NCBI GenBank assembly: GCA_900546175.1
Contig: URBX01000008.1
Span: 4,324-68,323 of the forward strand
From: an uncultured Eggerthella sp.
GTDB lineage: Bacteria; Actinomycetota; Coriobacteriia; Coriobacteriales; Eggerthellaceae
Length of the DNA stretch: 64,000 nucleotides
Reading direction: 5' to 3'
Shown: piece by piece, positions 16,484 through 25,673 of the stretch
How positions within the stretch are numbered: the stretch's first letter is position 1
How the letters are laid out: each line of letters opens with the position of its first letter
The notes under the pieces: model-generated
Seen by the model: only the letters and a program-made list of their open reading frames with translations
Told to the model about the DNA's origin: nothing
The model's database searches: none
Translations under genes and position numbers: made by a program

Positions 16484-18000
16484 AGTTCAAGTTCAACTTT
16501 CTTATCAGGAATAAGAGAAACCACAACTTTAACAATAAGAGCAACCAGGGTGATAATCTCCAAACGACCAGCCCACATCTCAAGGATGTAAACCAATTCT
16601 AAAGTTGGAGGCATACCTTGTGTTGCAATGCCACTTGTTAATCCACCATTTGAACCCATGGCTACCGCTTCGAAAATTGCCATTGAAGCATCGTAGCCGT
16701 GAGCAATACCTGCCAAACTTCCAAGCAGATAGGTGATGATAAATAATGCCGAAACGGTCATGGCGGTTTTTGCTTCTTGCGTAGAAAGAATCCTCTTGCC
16801 CAAGTGATAATACGTTACTGACACACAAGCAGAATCGGGAGATAAGGATTCTTTGATGGTTGATGCGGCTGATTTCGCAACCAAACCAATACGGGAAAGT
16901 TTTATACCGCCTGCCGTAGAACCGCTTGAGCCGCCAACCGCCATCAAGATAGCCAGAATAAAGAAAGCTCCCGAAGAGAACATAGTTACCAGCTGATCTC
17001 CTGTGATATTTTGCAAGCCCGTAGTAGTAGATGCGGCAATCAGCATAAACACACCGCGACGCATCAATGCAGGTAAATCGGAGAAAAGCGAAGCACCGAT
17101 CAAAGAAGTAATAAAAATTGCACCAACAGCTATCAGCCAAATGAAACCTGTTTTAATTTCAAAATCAGCAAAGAAATGGACCGTTTTTCCTTTCCACATT
17201 GCCACAAAGAGCGCAAAGCTAAGGCTGCCAAGCAGCATAATTACCATGCTTACACACTCCATTGGGAACGAATGGTAATAGCCAATAGACTGACTTACTG
17301 GAGCAAAACCGCCTGTTACAAAGTCGGTAATAGCAATCCATAATGAATGGAAGAACGCACGAGAAGGCTCCATGCCTCCCAAAATGGTAAACAACGATAA
17401 AAGCAATGCAGTACACATAACAATTACTATCGAAATGCGTGCAATGAGACGCGTTGTATTTACAACGCTTGGCACCACATGTTCGCTTCTGCCTTCTGCT
17501 CCATACATACCAGAAACACCACGGCCCATGAATCCTAAAGAAAGAGCCACCACCGCTAAGCCTAAGCCACCAATAAAATGCATAGTAAAGCGCCACATAT
17601 TGTCTGCCATGGAAAGATGTTCAATGTCAACGATTAAAGAAGCTCCGGTAGTAGTTAAACCAGAAACCCCTTCAAACAAAGCATCTAAATAAGACGCATA
17701 GTGGCCTGAAGAATACAGCGGAAACGAAGAGAGTACTGCAAGAACCAGCCACGCAATGCCAACCAATACTAACGCTTGTTGCGAAGTAAGCTTTCCCGGC
17801 TGAACACGGCAGAGGCGCAGAGCTGTTCCAACAACTATGCCAGTACCAACCGCCAAAAGATACCGCACAAGCGCTTCCCATTCCTGAAAAAGAACAGCTA
17901 CTAAAATAGGAAGAGCATACGCAATAGAAAAGTACGTAATAAGTACGCCTAAATAATGAGCAATAGAGCGAAGGTCAAGAAAGGTAAACTTTTGCCACAC
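16480..18000 (-). CDS. TrkH/KtrB-family potassium uptake channel subunit
   Basis: 506 residues with four pseudo-repeats of helix-pore-helix. Filter regions can be seen at VSGLTTTGASLI, ITDFVTGGFAPVSQSIGYYH, ASTTTGLQNI and AVAMGSNGGLTSGI, each centred on the family's conserved glycine. The protein forms the K+ pore; a cytosolic TrkA/KtrA nucleotide-binding ring is normally required but none is encoded in this window. The start is GTG at 18000 with AAGGTG upstream. A one-helix peptide is encoded 17 bases upstream. Confidence 0.9.
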   Translation of the reverse strand: MWQKFTFLDLRSIAHYLGVLITYFSIAYALPILVAVLFQEWEALVRYLLAVGTGIVVGTALRLCRVQPGKLTSQQALVLVGIAWLVLAVLSSFPLYSSGHYASYLDALFEGVSGLTTTGASLIVDIEHLSMADNMWRFTMHFIGGLGLAVVALSLGFMGRGVSGMYGAEGRSEHVVPSVVNTTRLIARISIVIVMCTALLLSLFTILGGMEPSRAFFHSLWIAITDFVTGGFAPVSQSIGYYHSFPMECVSMVIMLLGSLSFALFVAMWKGKTVHFFADFEIKTGFIWLIAVGAIFITSLIGASLFSDLPALMRRGVFMLIAASTTTGLQNITGDQLVTMFSSGAFFILAILMAVGGSSGSTAGGIKLSRIGLVAKSAASTIKESLSPDSACVSVTYYHLGKRILSTQEAKTAMTVSALFIITYLLGSLAGIAHGYDASMAIFEAVAMGSNGGLTSGIATQGMPPTLELVYILEMWAGRLEIITLVALIVKVVVSLIPDKKVELEL

Positions 18001-18017
18001 GATTCAAGCACCTTGCC

Positions 18018-18167
18018 TTAAGCAAAAAGAAACAGGATTCTTAAAACAATGGTAATGATGTAGAGCAGAATAATAAAAATAACCAAACTGGCTAAAACTA
18101 CTCCAACCCCTAACAGTGGTTCAAGAATCTGTTCTTTCTTTTCTTGCGAAATCTTCATATGCGACAT
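18018..18167 (-). CDS. 49-residue single-helix membrane peptide
   Basis: A short reading frame starting MSHMKISQEKKEQ (ATG at 18167, or the second Met at 18158), followed by one long hydrophobic helix (VVLASLVIFIILLYIITIVL). It lies between the clpB terminator and trkH with a 17-base gap to trkH. The charged cytosolic N-terminus and single helix resemble small accessory peptides of ion transporters such as KdpF, but there is no sequence basis for a specific family. No strong SD was found, so expression is uncertain. Confidence 0.5.
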   Translation of the reverse strand: MSHMKISQEKKEQILEPLLGVGVVLASLVIFIILLYIITIVLRILFLFA

Positions 18168-18186
18168 TTTAGTACATCGCATAAAT

Positions 18187-18226
18187 AAAAGAACCTCCCT
18201 TAACCATAAAAGCATTAAGGGAGGTT
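18187..18226 (-). terminator. Terminator at the end of the heat-shock operon
   Basis: A perfect 12-bp stem (AACCTCCCTTAA at 18192-18203 with TTAAGGGAGGTT at 18215-18226) has an 11-base loop. The minus strand then reads CTTTTATTTAT. It lies 20 bases after the clpB stop. Confidence 0.8.
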
Positions 18227-18246
18227 TCGAAAAGACTAACGAACAA

Positions 18247-21048
18247 TTACTCTTCGCCAAAATCAATATCTTTGAGAATATCGTTTGCCTGCGCAATCAA
18301 ATCGTCAGTTTCCGTAGAAGACTTCTCAACCTTTTTAGGGGCAGCTTCAGTAAGCAAACGACGCTCCTGTTCGCTCAATCCCGTTGGATGAACCGACACC
18401 GCATATTCACCTGCAGCATCAAGATCGACAACTACGCATGCTCCATCATCAACCAAGCCTTCAATAATCTCAGAAGCAATACGATCAACAATCTGACGCT
18501 GGATAAGACGCTTCAATGGACGAGCACCAAATACAGGGTCATATCCATCAATTGCTAAGCGCTCCTTGGCGGCAGGAGAAACAATCAATTCAACATCTCT
18601 GCTAGAAAGACGCTTCTGAACATCAACCAACTGCAAATCAACAATAGGCTCAACATCAGCAATAGATAATGCTTCAAACGTAATAATGTCATCAATGCGG
18701 TTCAAGAACTCTGGGCGGAAGGTATTGCGCAAAGAGTCATTAATCTTGGTGGTAAGTTCAGCCATTGCTTCTGCCATATCATCAAGATTTCCCGAAAGCA
18801 TGCTTTGCATTGTTTGAGCTTTATTCTTTTTAAGTTTCTTCTGGCCAAATTCGCGAATGCTTTCAGAACCAACATTGCTTGTCATAATAATGATGGCATT
18901 TTTGAAACTTACAACGCGACCCTGACCATCAGTTAACCTACCGTCATCAAGCACCTGGAGCAAGATATTGAAAACATCAGGATGTGCTTTCTCAATTTCG
19001 TCCAACAAAATTACGCTATAAGGCCTACGACGAACTGCCTCGGTAAGCTGACCGCCTTCGTCGTAACCAACGTATCCTGGAGGGGCACCGATTAAACGCT
19101 GAACCGAGAACTTCTCCATATATTCACTCATGTCAATACGAACCATTGCACGTTCGCTGTCGAACAAATACTCAGCCAACGCTTTGGCAAGCTCAGTCTT
19201 ACCAACGCCTGTTGGACCCAAGAACAAGAAACTACCAATTGGCTTGTCTGGGTCTGCCAGACCTGCGCGCGACCTACGGATTGCTCCCGCAACAGCAGAG
19301 ACAGCTTTGTCTTGACCAATAACACGCTCATGGAGCTTCTCTTCCAAATCAACAAGTTTGGCCATTTCTCCCTGCATCATCTTGGTTACTGGGATACCCG
19401 TCCAAGAAGATACCACTTCAGCAATCTCTTCCTCGGATACCTCCTCTTTCAGAATTGCTCCTTCATTTTGACGAAGTTCCAAAGTTTTTTCTGCCTCAAC
19501 CAAACGTGCTTGCAACTCAGGAATAGTGCCATAACGAAGCTCTGAGGCACGAGCCAGGTCTCCATTACGCGTAGCAATATCTTCCTCAAGCTGAGCTGCT
19601 TCAATTTCAGACTTGATAGACTGAACGTCAACAATTACGTCTTTCTCGTTATGCCATGCTGCTTTCTGAACATCTAGAGCATCACGAGCAGAAGCAATTT
19701 CCTGGCGAAGAGCTTCTAAGCGCTTGCGGCTTGGCTCGTCAGTTTCCTTCATGAGAGCCTGCTCTTCAATTTGCATCTGAGTTAAACGACGCTCTGCAAT
19801 GTCAATTTCTTCTGGCATGCTGTCAATTTCAATACGCAATCTACTTGCTGCTTCATCCATCAAGTCAATTGCCTTGTCTGGCAAGAAACGATCAGAAATA
19901 TACCGGTCAGACAACTGAGCAGCCGCAACAAGCGCAGAGTCAGCAATGCGTACACCATGATGAATCTCGTACTTTTCTTTTAAGCCACGAAGAATGGTGA
20001 TGGTTTCCTCAACGCTTGGTTCGCCAACAAGAACGGTTTGGAACCTTCGCTCAAGAGCCGCATCCTTTTCGATATATTTATGATATTCATCAAGAGTAGT
20101 TGCACCAATTGCATGAAGCTCGCCACGCGCCAAAGCAGGTTTAAGCATATTACCCGCATCCATCGAGTTATCTCCCGAAGAACCTGCGCCAACAATAGTA
20201 TGAAGCTCATCAATAAAGAGAATAATCTGACCATCGGATTCTTTCACTTCACGCAAAACCGACTTTAGCCTATCCTCAAACTCGCCTCGATACTTTGCTC
20301 CTGCAAGCATTGCAGGTAAGTCGAGAGCAATAAGCTCGCGATCTTTCAAGCTTGATGGGACATCTCCTGCAACAATTCGCTGAGCAAGACCTTCAACAAT
20401 TGCTGTTTTGCCCGTTCCAGGCTCACCAATTAGTACTGGATTATTCTTGGTACGACGAGACAGAACCTGAATAGTGCGGCGAATCTCTTCAGACCTACCA
20501 ATAACAGGATCAAGTTTTCCTTCACGTGCTGCCTGAGTAAGGTTTAAGCCATACTGCTCAAGCGAAGCAAATTCGGTCTTATTTGTCTGGTCGGTTACAC
20601 GCGTGTCACCACGCAAGCTTTCATAAGCTTGCTCGATAGTTGAGCGCGTAATGCCATTGTTGTTAAGAATTTTACCCGCAGCGCCCTTATCTTCTGAAAG
20701 CGCAATAAGGAGATGCTCGCTTGTTGCATACGAGTCACCTAGTTTTTCGGCAATCTTTACCGCATTATCAATTGTCTTTACGAAATTATCGGAAGGAATA
20801 GCCATGCCCATAAAGCCTGCGTTTTTTACTTTAGGCATTTTCTCTTCCTCTTCGGTAACTTGATTCATAATTACCGCAGAATCGGCGCCAATACGGGTAA
20901 TAATGGCGTTCATATTGTTTTCACCCTTAGACAACAAAGCATCAAGCAAGTGGATTGGTTCTACCGAGCCTGCTTCTTTATCTCCTGCTACACCCATTGC
21001 TGCCTGAAATGCTTCTTGTGCTGAAAGTGCTAATTTATCAAATCTCAT
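18247..21048 (-). CDS. clpB: ATP-dependent disaggregase ClpB
   Basis: 933 residues. The Clp N-domain (about 1-145) is followed by AAA-1 with Walker A GEPGTGKTAIVEGLA, the coiled-coil M domain (about 395-525) and AAA-2 with Walker A GPTGVGKTELAKALAEY and VLLDEIEKAHPDV. It works with DnaK to dissolve aggregates. The start is ATG at 21048, with AAGGAGG 5 bases upstream. A C-terminal tail of about 50 residues after LIQRQIVDRIASEIIEG ends in an acidic stretch (DILKDIDFGEE), making it longer than typical ClpB (about 860). It is the last gene of the heat-shock operon, 68 bases after hspR. Confidence 0.95.
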   Translation of the reverse strand: MRFDKLALSAQEAFQAAMGVAGDKEAGSVEPIHLLDALLSKGENNMNAIITRIGADSAVIMNQVTEEEEKMPKVKNAGFMGMAIPSDNFVKTIDNAVKIAEKLGDSYATSEHLLIALSEDKGAAGKILNNNGITRSTIEQAYESLRGDTRVTDQTNKTEFASLEQYGLNLTQAAREGKLDPVIGRSEEIRRTIQVLSRRTKNNPVLIGEPGTGKTAIVEGLAQRIVAGDVPSSLKDRELIALDLPAMLAGAKYRGEFEDRLKSVLREVKESDGQIILFIDELHTIVGAGSSGDNSMDAGNMLKPALARGELHAIGATTLDEYHKYIEKDAALERRFQTVLVGEPSVEETITILRGLKEKYEIHHGVRIADSALVAAAQLSDRYISDRFLPDKAIDLMDEAASRLRIEIDSMPEEIDIAERRLTQMQIEEQALMKETDEPSRKRLEALRQEIASARDALDVQKAAWHNEKDVIVDVQSIKSEIEAAQLEEDIATRNGDLARASELRYGTIPELQARLVEAEKTLELRQNEGAILKEEVSEEEIAEVVSSWTGIPVTKMMQGEMAKLVDLEEKLHERVIGQDKAVSAVAGAIRRSRAGLADPDKPIGSFLFLGPTGVGKTELAKALAEYLFDSERAMVRIDMSEYMEKFSVQRLIGAPPGYVGYDEGGQLTEAVRRRPYSVILLDEIEKAHPDVFNILLQVLDDGRLTDGQGRVVSFKNAIIIMTSNVGSESIREFGQKKLKKNKAQTMQSMLSGNLDDMAEAMAELTTKINDSLRNTFRPEFLNRIDDIITFEALSIADVEPIVDLQLVDVQKRLSSRDVELIVSPAAKERLAIDGYDPVFGARPLKRLIQRQIVDRIASEIIEGLVDDGACVVVDLDAAGEYAVSVHPTGLSEQERRLLTEAAPKKVEKSSTETDDLIAQANDILKDIDFGEE

Positions 21049-21116
21049 AGTAGACCTCCTTCTTTGGCCTTCTACGTATAACTTTTTTGCTCGCAATTAA
21101 TTTGCTTATTATTGCT

Positions 21117-21497
21117 TTAATACAAGCGGCGCAGTTCCGTTGATTGGCTTGAGCGAACAAGAGAGGTAACACTCTCTCGTGTCTCCAACTCATGTACACG
21201 GTCGGCCAATTTGCGAACACGCCTGTGAAGGGTATCGAGCTCTTTATCGCGCTCATCAAGACGACCTTTTAGATCAAGAATGCGAATAACGCCTGCGATA
21301 TTAATTCCTTCGCTCGTAAGCTCATTAATAAGCTGGATTTGATCAATATCTGCCTGAGAGTACATACGGGTATTACCGCTTGTACGCTGAGGAGTAACCA
21401 AACCCTTCTGTTCGTAAATGCGCAGGGTTTGTGGATGAACCCCTGCAAGTTCCGCTGCAACACTAATCATATAGAGCGGTCTATTTGGATCGTTCAT
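21117..21497 (-). CDS. hspR: MerR-family heat-shock repressor HspR
   Basis: 126 residues. The N-terminal MerR helix-turn-helix begins YMISVAAELAGVHPQTLRIY and continues EQKGLVTPQRTSGNTRMYSQ; a leucine-rich C-terminal coiled coil follows. HspR represses the dnaK operon with DnaK as co-repressor in actinobacteria. The start at 21497 is preferred over ATG 21503 because its ATG overlaps the dnaJ stop (TAATG) and GAGGAC is correctly spaced. It lies between dnaJ and clpB, as in actinobacterial operons. Confidence 0.92.
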   Translation of the reverse strand: MNDPNRPLYMISVAAELAGVHPQTLRIYEQKGLVTPQRTSGNTRMYSQADIDQIQLINELTSEGINIAGVIRILDLKGRLDERDKELDTLHRRVRKLADRVHELETRESVTSLVRSSQSTELRRLY

Positions 21498-22426
21498 TAC
21501 CATGTCCTCACTTCTTCATTGCTTACTTCTTGATACGAAATAAGAGCATTTCTTGCTTCATCGGAAAGTTCTTTAGGAACAACCACTTTTATGGTGAGCT
21601 TAAAATCGCCATAACCTGAAGCATTTTTTCCTAATTTCTTGGCTCCTTTTCCCTTCAGGATCAACACGGCATCATTTTGCGTTCCTGCAGGAACCTTCAT
21701 ACGAACCTTTGAACCATCAGGAAGAGGAACAATTATCTGTGCGCCAAGCACTGCTTCTGGATACGTTACGGGTAGATCCATCAGTACGTCTGCTTTGTCG
21801 CGAGAGTACAGAGGATGTTTGTCAATTTTTATGGTTACCAACAAATCTCCTGCCGGACCGCCATTAACACCCGCTCCGCCTTTTCCTTTAATACGAACGC
21901 GGCCACCTTCAATTGCGCCTTCAGGAATCTTGATAGTTAATTCTTCCTTTTGGCTGCTTTGAGGAGTGCGAATTTTTACTTTCTTTTCGCAACCAAAAAA
22001 TGCCTCATCAAAAGAAATGGTCATGCTTACGGTTTTATCTTGGCCTTTTTGAGGACGAGGTTGTTGTCCTGCAAAATTCCATTCCGTACCAAAAGCACCT
22101 TCTCCACGACGCATGCTTTCCAAAATGTCGGACCAGCCGCCAAAGCCTTCGAAAGGATTTCCTCCGCCTTGTCCAAATGGATTTCCGCCTGCCCATCCAT
22201 GAGGAATCTGGCTTTCGTTTGCGGTTCCATACTGGTCATAGAGACTTCGTTTCTTTTCGTCACTCAGAACTTCGTAAGCCTCGTTAATGTCCTTGAATTT
22301 TTCTTCATCGCCGCCTGCATCAGGATGGTTTTCTCTGGCAAGCTTACGGTATGCCTTTTTGATGGTTGCAGCGTCTGCGTCACGTGGAACGCCTAGCGTC
22401 TTGTAATAGTCTGGTGTGGAAGCCAT
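21497..22426 (-). CDS. DnaJ-type co-chaperone without zinc-finger domain (CbpA-like)
   Basis: 309 residues. The J domain (about 1-70) has the HPD motif in ENHPDAGGDEEKF. A Gly/Phe/Trp-rich region (about 75-120, AGGNPFGQGGGNPFEGFGGW) is followed directly by the two C-terminal beta domains (KVKIRTPQ..., GGRVRIKGKGGAG). No CxxCxGxG repeats are present, so this is a type B (CbpA/DnaJ2) J-protein although it occupies the dnaJ position of the operon. The start at 22426 uses AGGAGG; an in-frame GTG at 22435 would overlap the SD. Confidence 0.9.
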   Translation of the reverse strand: MASTPDYYKTLGVPRDADAATIKKAYRKLARENHPDAGGDEEKFKDINEAYEVLSDEKKRSLYDQYGTANESQIPHGWAGGNPFGQGGGNPFEGFGGWSDILESMRRGEGAFGTEWNFAGQQPRPQKGQDKTVSMTISFDEAFFGCEKKVKIRTPQSSQKEELTIKIPEGAIEGGRVRIKGKGGAGVNGGPAGDLLVTIKIDKHPLYSRDKADVLMDLPVTYPEAVLGAQIIVPLPDGSKVRMKVPAGTQNDAVLILKGKGAKKLGKNASGYGDFKLTIKVVVPKELSDEARNALISYQEVSNEEVRTW

Positions 22427-22525
22427 TCGTTCCACCTCCTTTTCAAAAAAAGAGTTCTTACAAAACAGGCGAACCGCTATATTGGCTCGCCTGCTACTTC
22501 ACTTCCTTACTGTGTTGAGACTTCA

Positions 22526-23158
22526 CTACTCTTCAGTTTCAACTTCTCGACGAGGACCGCCGGTAGTTACGGTAACCATTGCACTGCGAATAACCTTCGT
22601 GCCCATGCGGTATCCCTTTTGATATACCTCAGCAACGGTTTCGTCGGGAACTGTTGCGTCAGGAACAGTTGCAACTGCCTGAGCCTCAAGAGGATTAAGC
22701 GCCTCACCCTTAGGATTGATTACTTCAACGCCTTCTTTTTTGAATACGCTACCGAGCTTGTTGTAAACAGCTTTAACACCCTCAAGTAAGCCGTTTTCGC
22801 CGTTAGTTTCTGCGTAATCAATAGTGCGCTCAAAGTCATCCATTACTGGAATAAGGTTCTCAATTACCTTCTCACAAGCGCGAAGTTTTTCTTCTTCACG
22901 CTGCTCGTTCATGCGACGACGGTAGGTGTCCCATTCAGCATGAAGACGAAGGTATTTATCCTGCCAGTCTGCAGCCAAGCGTTTTGCTGCCTCAATCTGC
23001 TCTTCAGCAGTTTCTTCAGCGCTCTCTTTAGCTTCAGTCTCTTCAGTTTCCTCAGATACTTCTTCAGTGGTTTCTGGATCGAGTACTTCTGCTTCAACCT
23101 CGCAGGCTTCTTCCGAAGCCTGCGCTGTGTTTTGCTGTACCTTCTCTTCGGCAGCCAT
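22526..23158 (-). CDS. grpE: Nucleotide exchange factor GrpE
   Basis: 210 residues. The acidic N-terminal third (Glu/Ala/Thr repeats, residues 1-55) leads into the long dimerising helix (AAKRLAADWQDKYLRLHAEW) and the beta-wing head (EGVEVINPKGEALNPLEAQA, ending YRMGTKVIRSAMVTV). It releases ADP from DnaK. It follows dnaK by 2 bases. Confidence 0.93.
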   Translation of the reverse strand: MAAEEKVQQNTAQASEEACEVEAEVLDPETTEEVSEETEETEAKESAEETAEEQIEAAKRLAADWQDKYLRLHAEWDTYRRRMNEQREEEKLRACEKVIENLIPVMDDFERTIDYAETNGENGLLEGVKAVYNKLGSVFKKEGVEVINPKGEALNPLEAQAVATVPDATVPDETVAEVYQKGYRMGTKVIRSAMVTVTTGGPRREVETEE

Positions 23159-23160
23159 GA

Positions 23161-25059
23161 TTAGTTGTCTTTCTTTTCGTCATCAACAACTTCGAAGTCT
23201 GCTTCGATAGTATCATCGTTAGCAGGAGCGTCAGCACCTGGCTGTGCACCAGCTGCTTCTGCAGAGCTGTAAGCAATTTCTGCCATCTTGTAACCAGCCT
23301 GCTGCAATGCCTCGGTTGCTGCCTTAATTGCTTCAATGTCTTCGCCTTCAAGAGCAGTCTTTGCCTGAGCAATTGCATCTTCAGCCTGCTGCTTAGTGTC
23401 AGCTGGAACCTTATCGCCAAGCTCTTCAAGAGTTGCATTGGTTGCATTTACCAAAGAGTCACAGTTGTTGCGAATTTCAACTTCTTCTTTGCGAACGCGG
23501 TCTTCCTCAGCATGGAGTTCCGCATCCTTAACCATGCGCTCTACTTCGTCATCAGTTAATGCAGTAGAACCAGAGATGGTGATTTCCTGCTGCTTTCCGG
23601 TGCCAAGATCCTTAGCGGATACGTTAACAATGCCATTAGAGTCAATATCGAACGTAACCTCAATCTGTGGAACGCCACGACGTGCTGCAGGGATGCCCGT
23701 GAGCTGGAACTTGCCAAGAGTCTTGTTACCTGCTGCCATTTCGCGCTCACCCTGAAGAACATGAATCTCAACAGAAGTCTGATTGTCAGCTGCGGTAGAG
23801 TAAATCTCGGTCTTGCGAGTAGGAATTGCCGTGTTGCGGTTAATCATCTTGGTCATTACGCCACCCATGGTTTCAACACCCAAAGAAAGTGGAGTTACGT
23901 CCAAGAGAACGATGCCGTCAACATCACCAGCAAGAACACCACCCTGAACAGCAGCACCCATTGCAACTACTTCGTCAGGATTTACTGACATGTTAGGCTG
24001 TTTGCCAGTAATGGTCTTTACCAATTCCTGAACAGCTGGCATACGAGTAGAGCCGCCAACCAAGATTACTTCATCAACGTCTCCAGCCTTCAAACCAGCA
24101 TCACTCAAAGCCTGCTGTACTGGTTTCTTACAACGATCGAGCAAGTCCTTGGTGATACGCTCAAACTCTGCACGAGTCAAAGTGTAGTCCAAGTGAAGAG
24201 GACCTGCCGCGCCTGCAGAAATGAATGGCAAGTTGATATTTGCCTGAGTGGTGGAGGAGAGCTCCATCTTTGCCTTTTCTGCAGCTTCCTTCAAACGCTG
24301 GAGAGCCATCTTGTCTGCACGAAGATCAATTGAGTTATCAGCCTTGAACTTATCTGCCAACCAGTCAATAATGCGCTGATCCCAGTCATCACCACCAAGG
24401 TGGTTGTCGCCTGCAGTGGATTCTACTTCGAATACACCGTCACCAAGCTCAAGAACAGATACGTCAAACGTACCGCCGCCAAGGTCGAATACGAGAACTT
24501 TCTGATCCTTGTTAGTTTTATCAAGACCGTAAGCCAAAGCAGCAGCAGTTGGCTCGTTGATAATACGCATTACTTCAAGACCAGCAATCTTGCCTGCATC
24601 CTTAGTTGCCTGACGCTGTGCGTCATTAAAGTATGCAGGAACGGTGATAACTGCCTGAGTGATAGGTTCGCCAACACGTTTTTCAGCATCTGACTTGATC
24701 TTCTGGAGAACCATTGCAGATACTTCCTCTGGCATGAAGTCCTTGCCTTCAATATCAACAACAGCACGACCGCCATTGCCAGACTTTACTTTGTAAGAAA
24801 CGGTTTTCTGCTCTTCACCAGTCTCAGCAAAAGAACGGCCAATGAAGCGCTTTACCGAAGCTACGGTATTCTCAGGATTGGTTACTGCCTTATTCTTTGC
24901 AGCTTTACCAACAATACGCTCACCTGTTTTTTCGAAACCTACAACTGATGGGGTAGTGCGGTCACCTTCAGCGTTAACCAAAATTTCTGGCTCACTGCCT
25001 TCCATGATTGCCATAGCAGAGTTGGTTGTACCAAGGTCAATACCGATAATCTTTGCCAT
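23161..25059 (-). CDS. dnaK: Chaperone protein DnaK (Hsp70)
   Basis: 632 residues. The N-terminus is IIGIDLGTTNSAMAIMEGS; the ATPase domain contains VFDLGGGTFDVSVLE and EVILVGGSTRMPAVQ; the substrate domain starts near VLLDVTPLSLGVET and the helical lid follows. The C-terminus is acidic (EADFEVVDDEKKDN), matching the EEVD-like end of bacterial DnaK. First gene of the heat-shock operon, with a strong promoter about 90 bases upstream. Confidence 0.97.
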   Translation of the reverse strand: MAKIIGIDLGTTNSAMAIMEGSEPEILVNAEGDRTTPSVVGFEKTGERIVGKAAKNKAVTNPENTVASVKRFIGRSFAETGEEQKTVSYKVKSGNGGRAVVDIEGKDFMPEEVSAMVLQKIKSDAEKRVGEPITQAVITVPAYFNDAQRQATKDAGKIAGLEVMRIINEPTAAALAYGLDKTNKDQKVLVFDLGGGTFDVSVLELGDGVFEVESTAGDNHLGGDDWDQRIIDWLADKFKADNSIDLRADKMALQRLKEAAEKAKMELSSTTQANINLPFISAGAAGPLHLDYTLTRAEFERITKDLLDRCKKPVQQALSDAGLKAGDVDEVILVGGSTRMPAVQELVKTITGKQPNMSVNPDEVVAMGAAVQGGVLAGDVDGIVLLDVTPLSLGVETMGGVMTKMINRNTAIPTRKTEIYSTAADNQTSVEIHVLQGEREMAAGNKTLGKFQLTGIPAARRGVPQIEVTFDIDSNGIVNVSAKDLGTGKQQEITISGSTALTDDEVERMVKDAELHAEEDRVRKEEVEIRNNCDSLVNATNATLEELGDKVPADTKQQAEDAIAQAKTALEGEDIEAIKAATEALQQAGYKMAEIAYSSAEAAGAQPGADAPANDDTIEADFEVVDDEKKDN

Positions 25060-25144
25060 AATCTATTTCCTTTCAGCTTTGCCCGCGTTGCGAGCTTCTC
25101 TGTTGTTACCACAAACGATAATCTATAAGTCTTTTCTATATAAT

Positions 25145-25187
25145 CTTGACGGGTACTATAATAAAATCTAAGTCCCCTATTGTCAAG
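25145..25187 (-). promoter_or_regulatory. Heat-shock operon promoter with flanking CTTGAC/GTCAAG half-sites
   Basis: The minus strand has TTGACA (25186-25181), a 17-base spacer and TATTAT (25163-25158), a near-consensus sigma-A promoter. An inverted pair CTTGAC (25145-25150) and GTCAAG (25182-25187) brackets it, one arm over the -35 and one at the start site. The arms resemble HspR half-sites (HAIR: CTTGAGT-N7-ACTCAAG) but are 31 bases apart. No CIRCE element is seen. The rest of 25060-25375 (316 bases) holds the leader and, at 25314-25335, the ferredoxin terminator. Confidence 0.7.
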
Positions 25188-25313
25188 TTTCCTTATTTAT
25201 AAATGTTGAGATTTTGTGAGTACTGAATTTTCCCAGGTCAGAAGAGGGGTTTATTTAATTCGAAAGAATTTGTAGGTCTGTTGAAACCTAACATGTCTCC
25301 CTCACCATAAAAA

Positions 25314-25335
25314 AAGAGCCCCTTTCGGAGCTCTT
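25314..25335 (-). terminator. Terminator after the ferredoxin gene
   Basis: AAGAGC...GCTCTT hairpin with a TTTC/GAAA-type loop; the minus strand continues into seven T's. It lies 40 bases past the ferredoxin stop. A diverged parS-like sequence (13 of 16 bases) is at 25354-25369 between the two. Confidence 0.75.
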
Positions 25336-25375
25336 ACATACTTAGTGCTTTACCGTTTTGCGTGAAACAGGTTAA

Positions 25376-25564
25376 TTAGTCTTCAGCAATCTCAACAATT
25401 GCACCCATTGGGCACTCTTCAACACAGTCTCCGCAAGCAATGCAAGCCTCTTCGTTGGTTACCTCGAGAACACCGTCAACAACTTCAATAGCGCCCTGTT
25501 GACATGCGTCTACGCAAATACCACAACCAATGCATTCATCAGTTTCAATAATAGGACGTGCCAT
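25376..25564 (-). CDS. 2[4Fe-4S] ferredoxin
   Basis: 62 residues with two complete clostridial-type motifs, CIGCGICVDACQQGAIE and CIACGDCVEECPMGAI. It is a small soluble electron carrier, a plausible acceptor for ferredoxin-dependent oxidoreductases such as the IorAB pair 15 kb away. It is monocistronic, with AAGG before the ATG. A weak promoter (TTGACG, 17 bases, TACTTG) may lie about 80 bases upstream. Confidence 0.95.
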   Translation of the reverse strand: MARPIIETDECIGCGICVDACQQGAIEVVDGVLEVTNEEACIACGDCVEECPMGAIVEIAED

Positions 25565-25673
25565 ATTCTAACCTTGCCTTTTCCTGTCTGGTTAATACTC
25601 TTAGGGAAAATATCACGACTTACCTAGTTTGCAAGTATGAAACGGTATTTTTTTCGTCAAGTGATAACAATCT

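Noticed and set aside
16580..17692. Frames opposite to or within trkH
   Set aside because: The TrkH frame shows clear pore motifs; the others are rich in Trp/Cys/Tyr or Thr/Pro artefacts.
25060..25200. CIRCE or canonical HAIR element before dnaK
   Set aside because: Neither TTAGCACTC-N9-GAGTGCTAA nor CTTGAGT-N7-ACTCAAG is present; only the widely spaced CTTGAC/GTCAAG pair.
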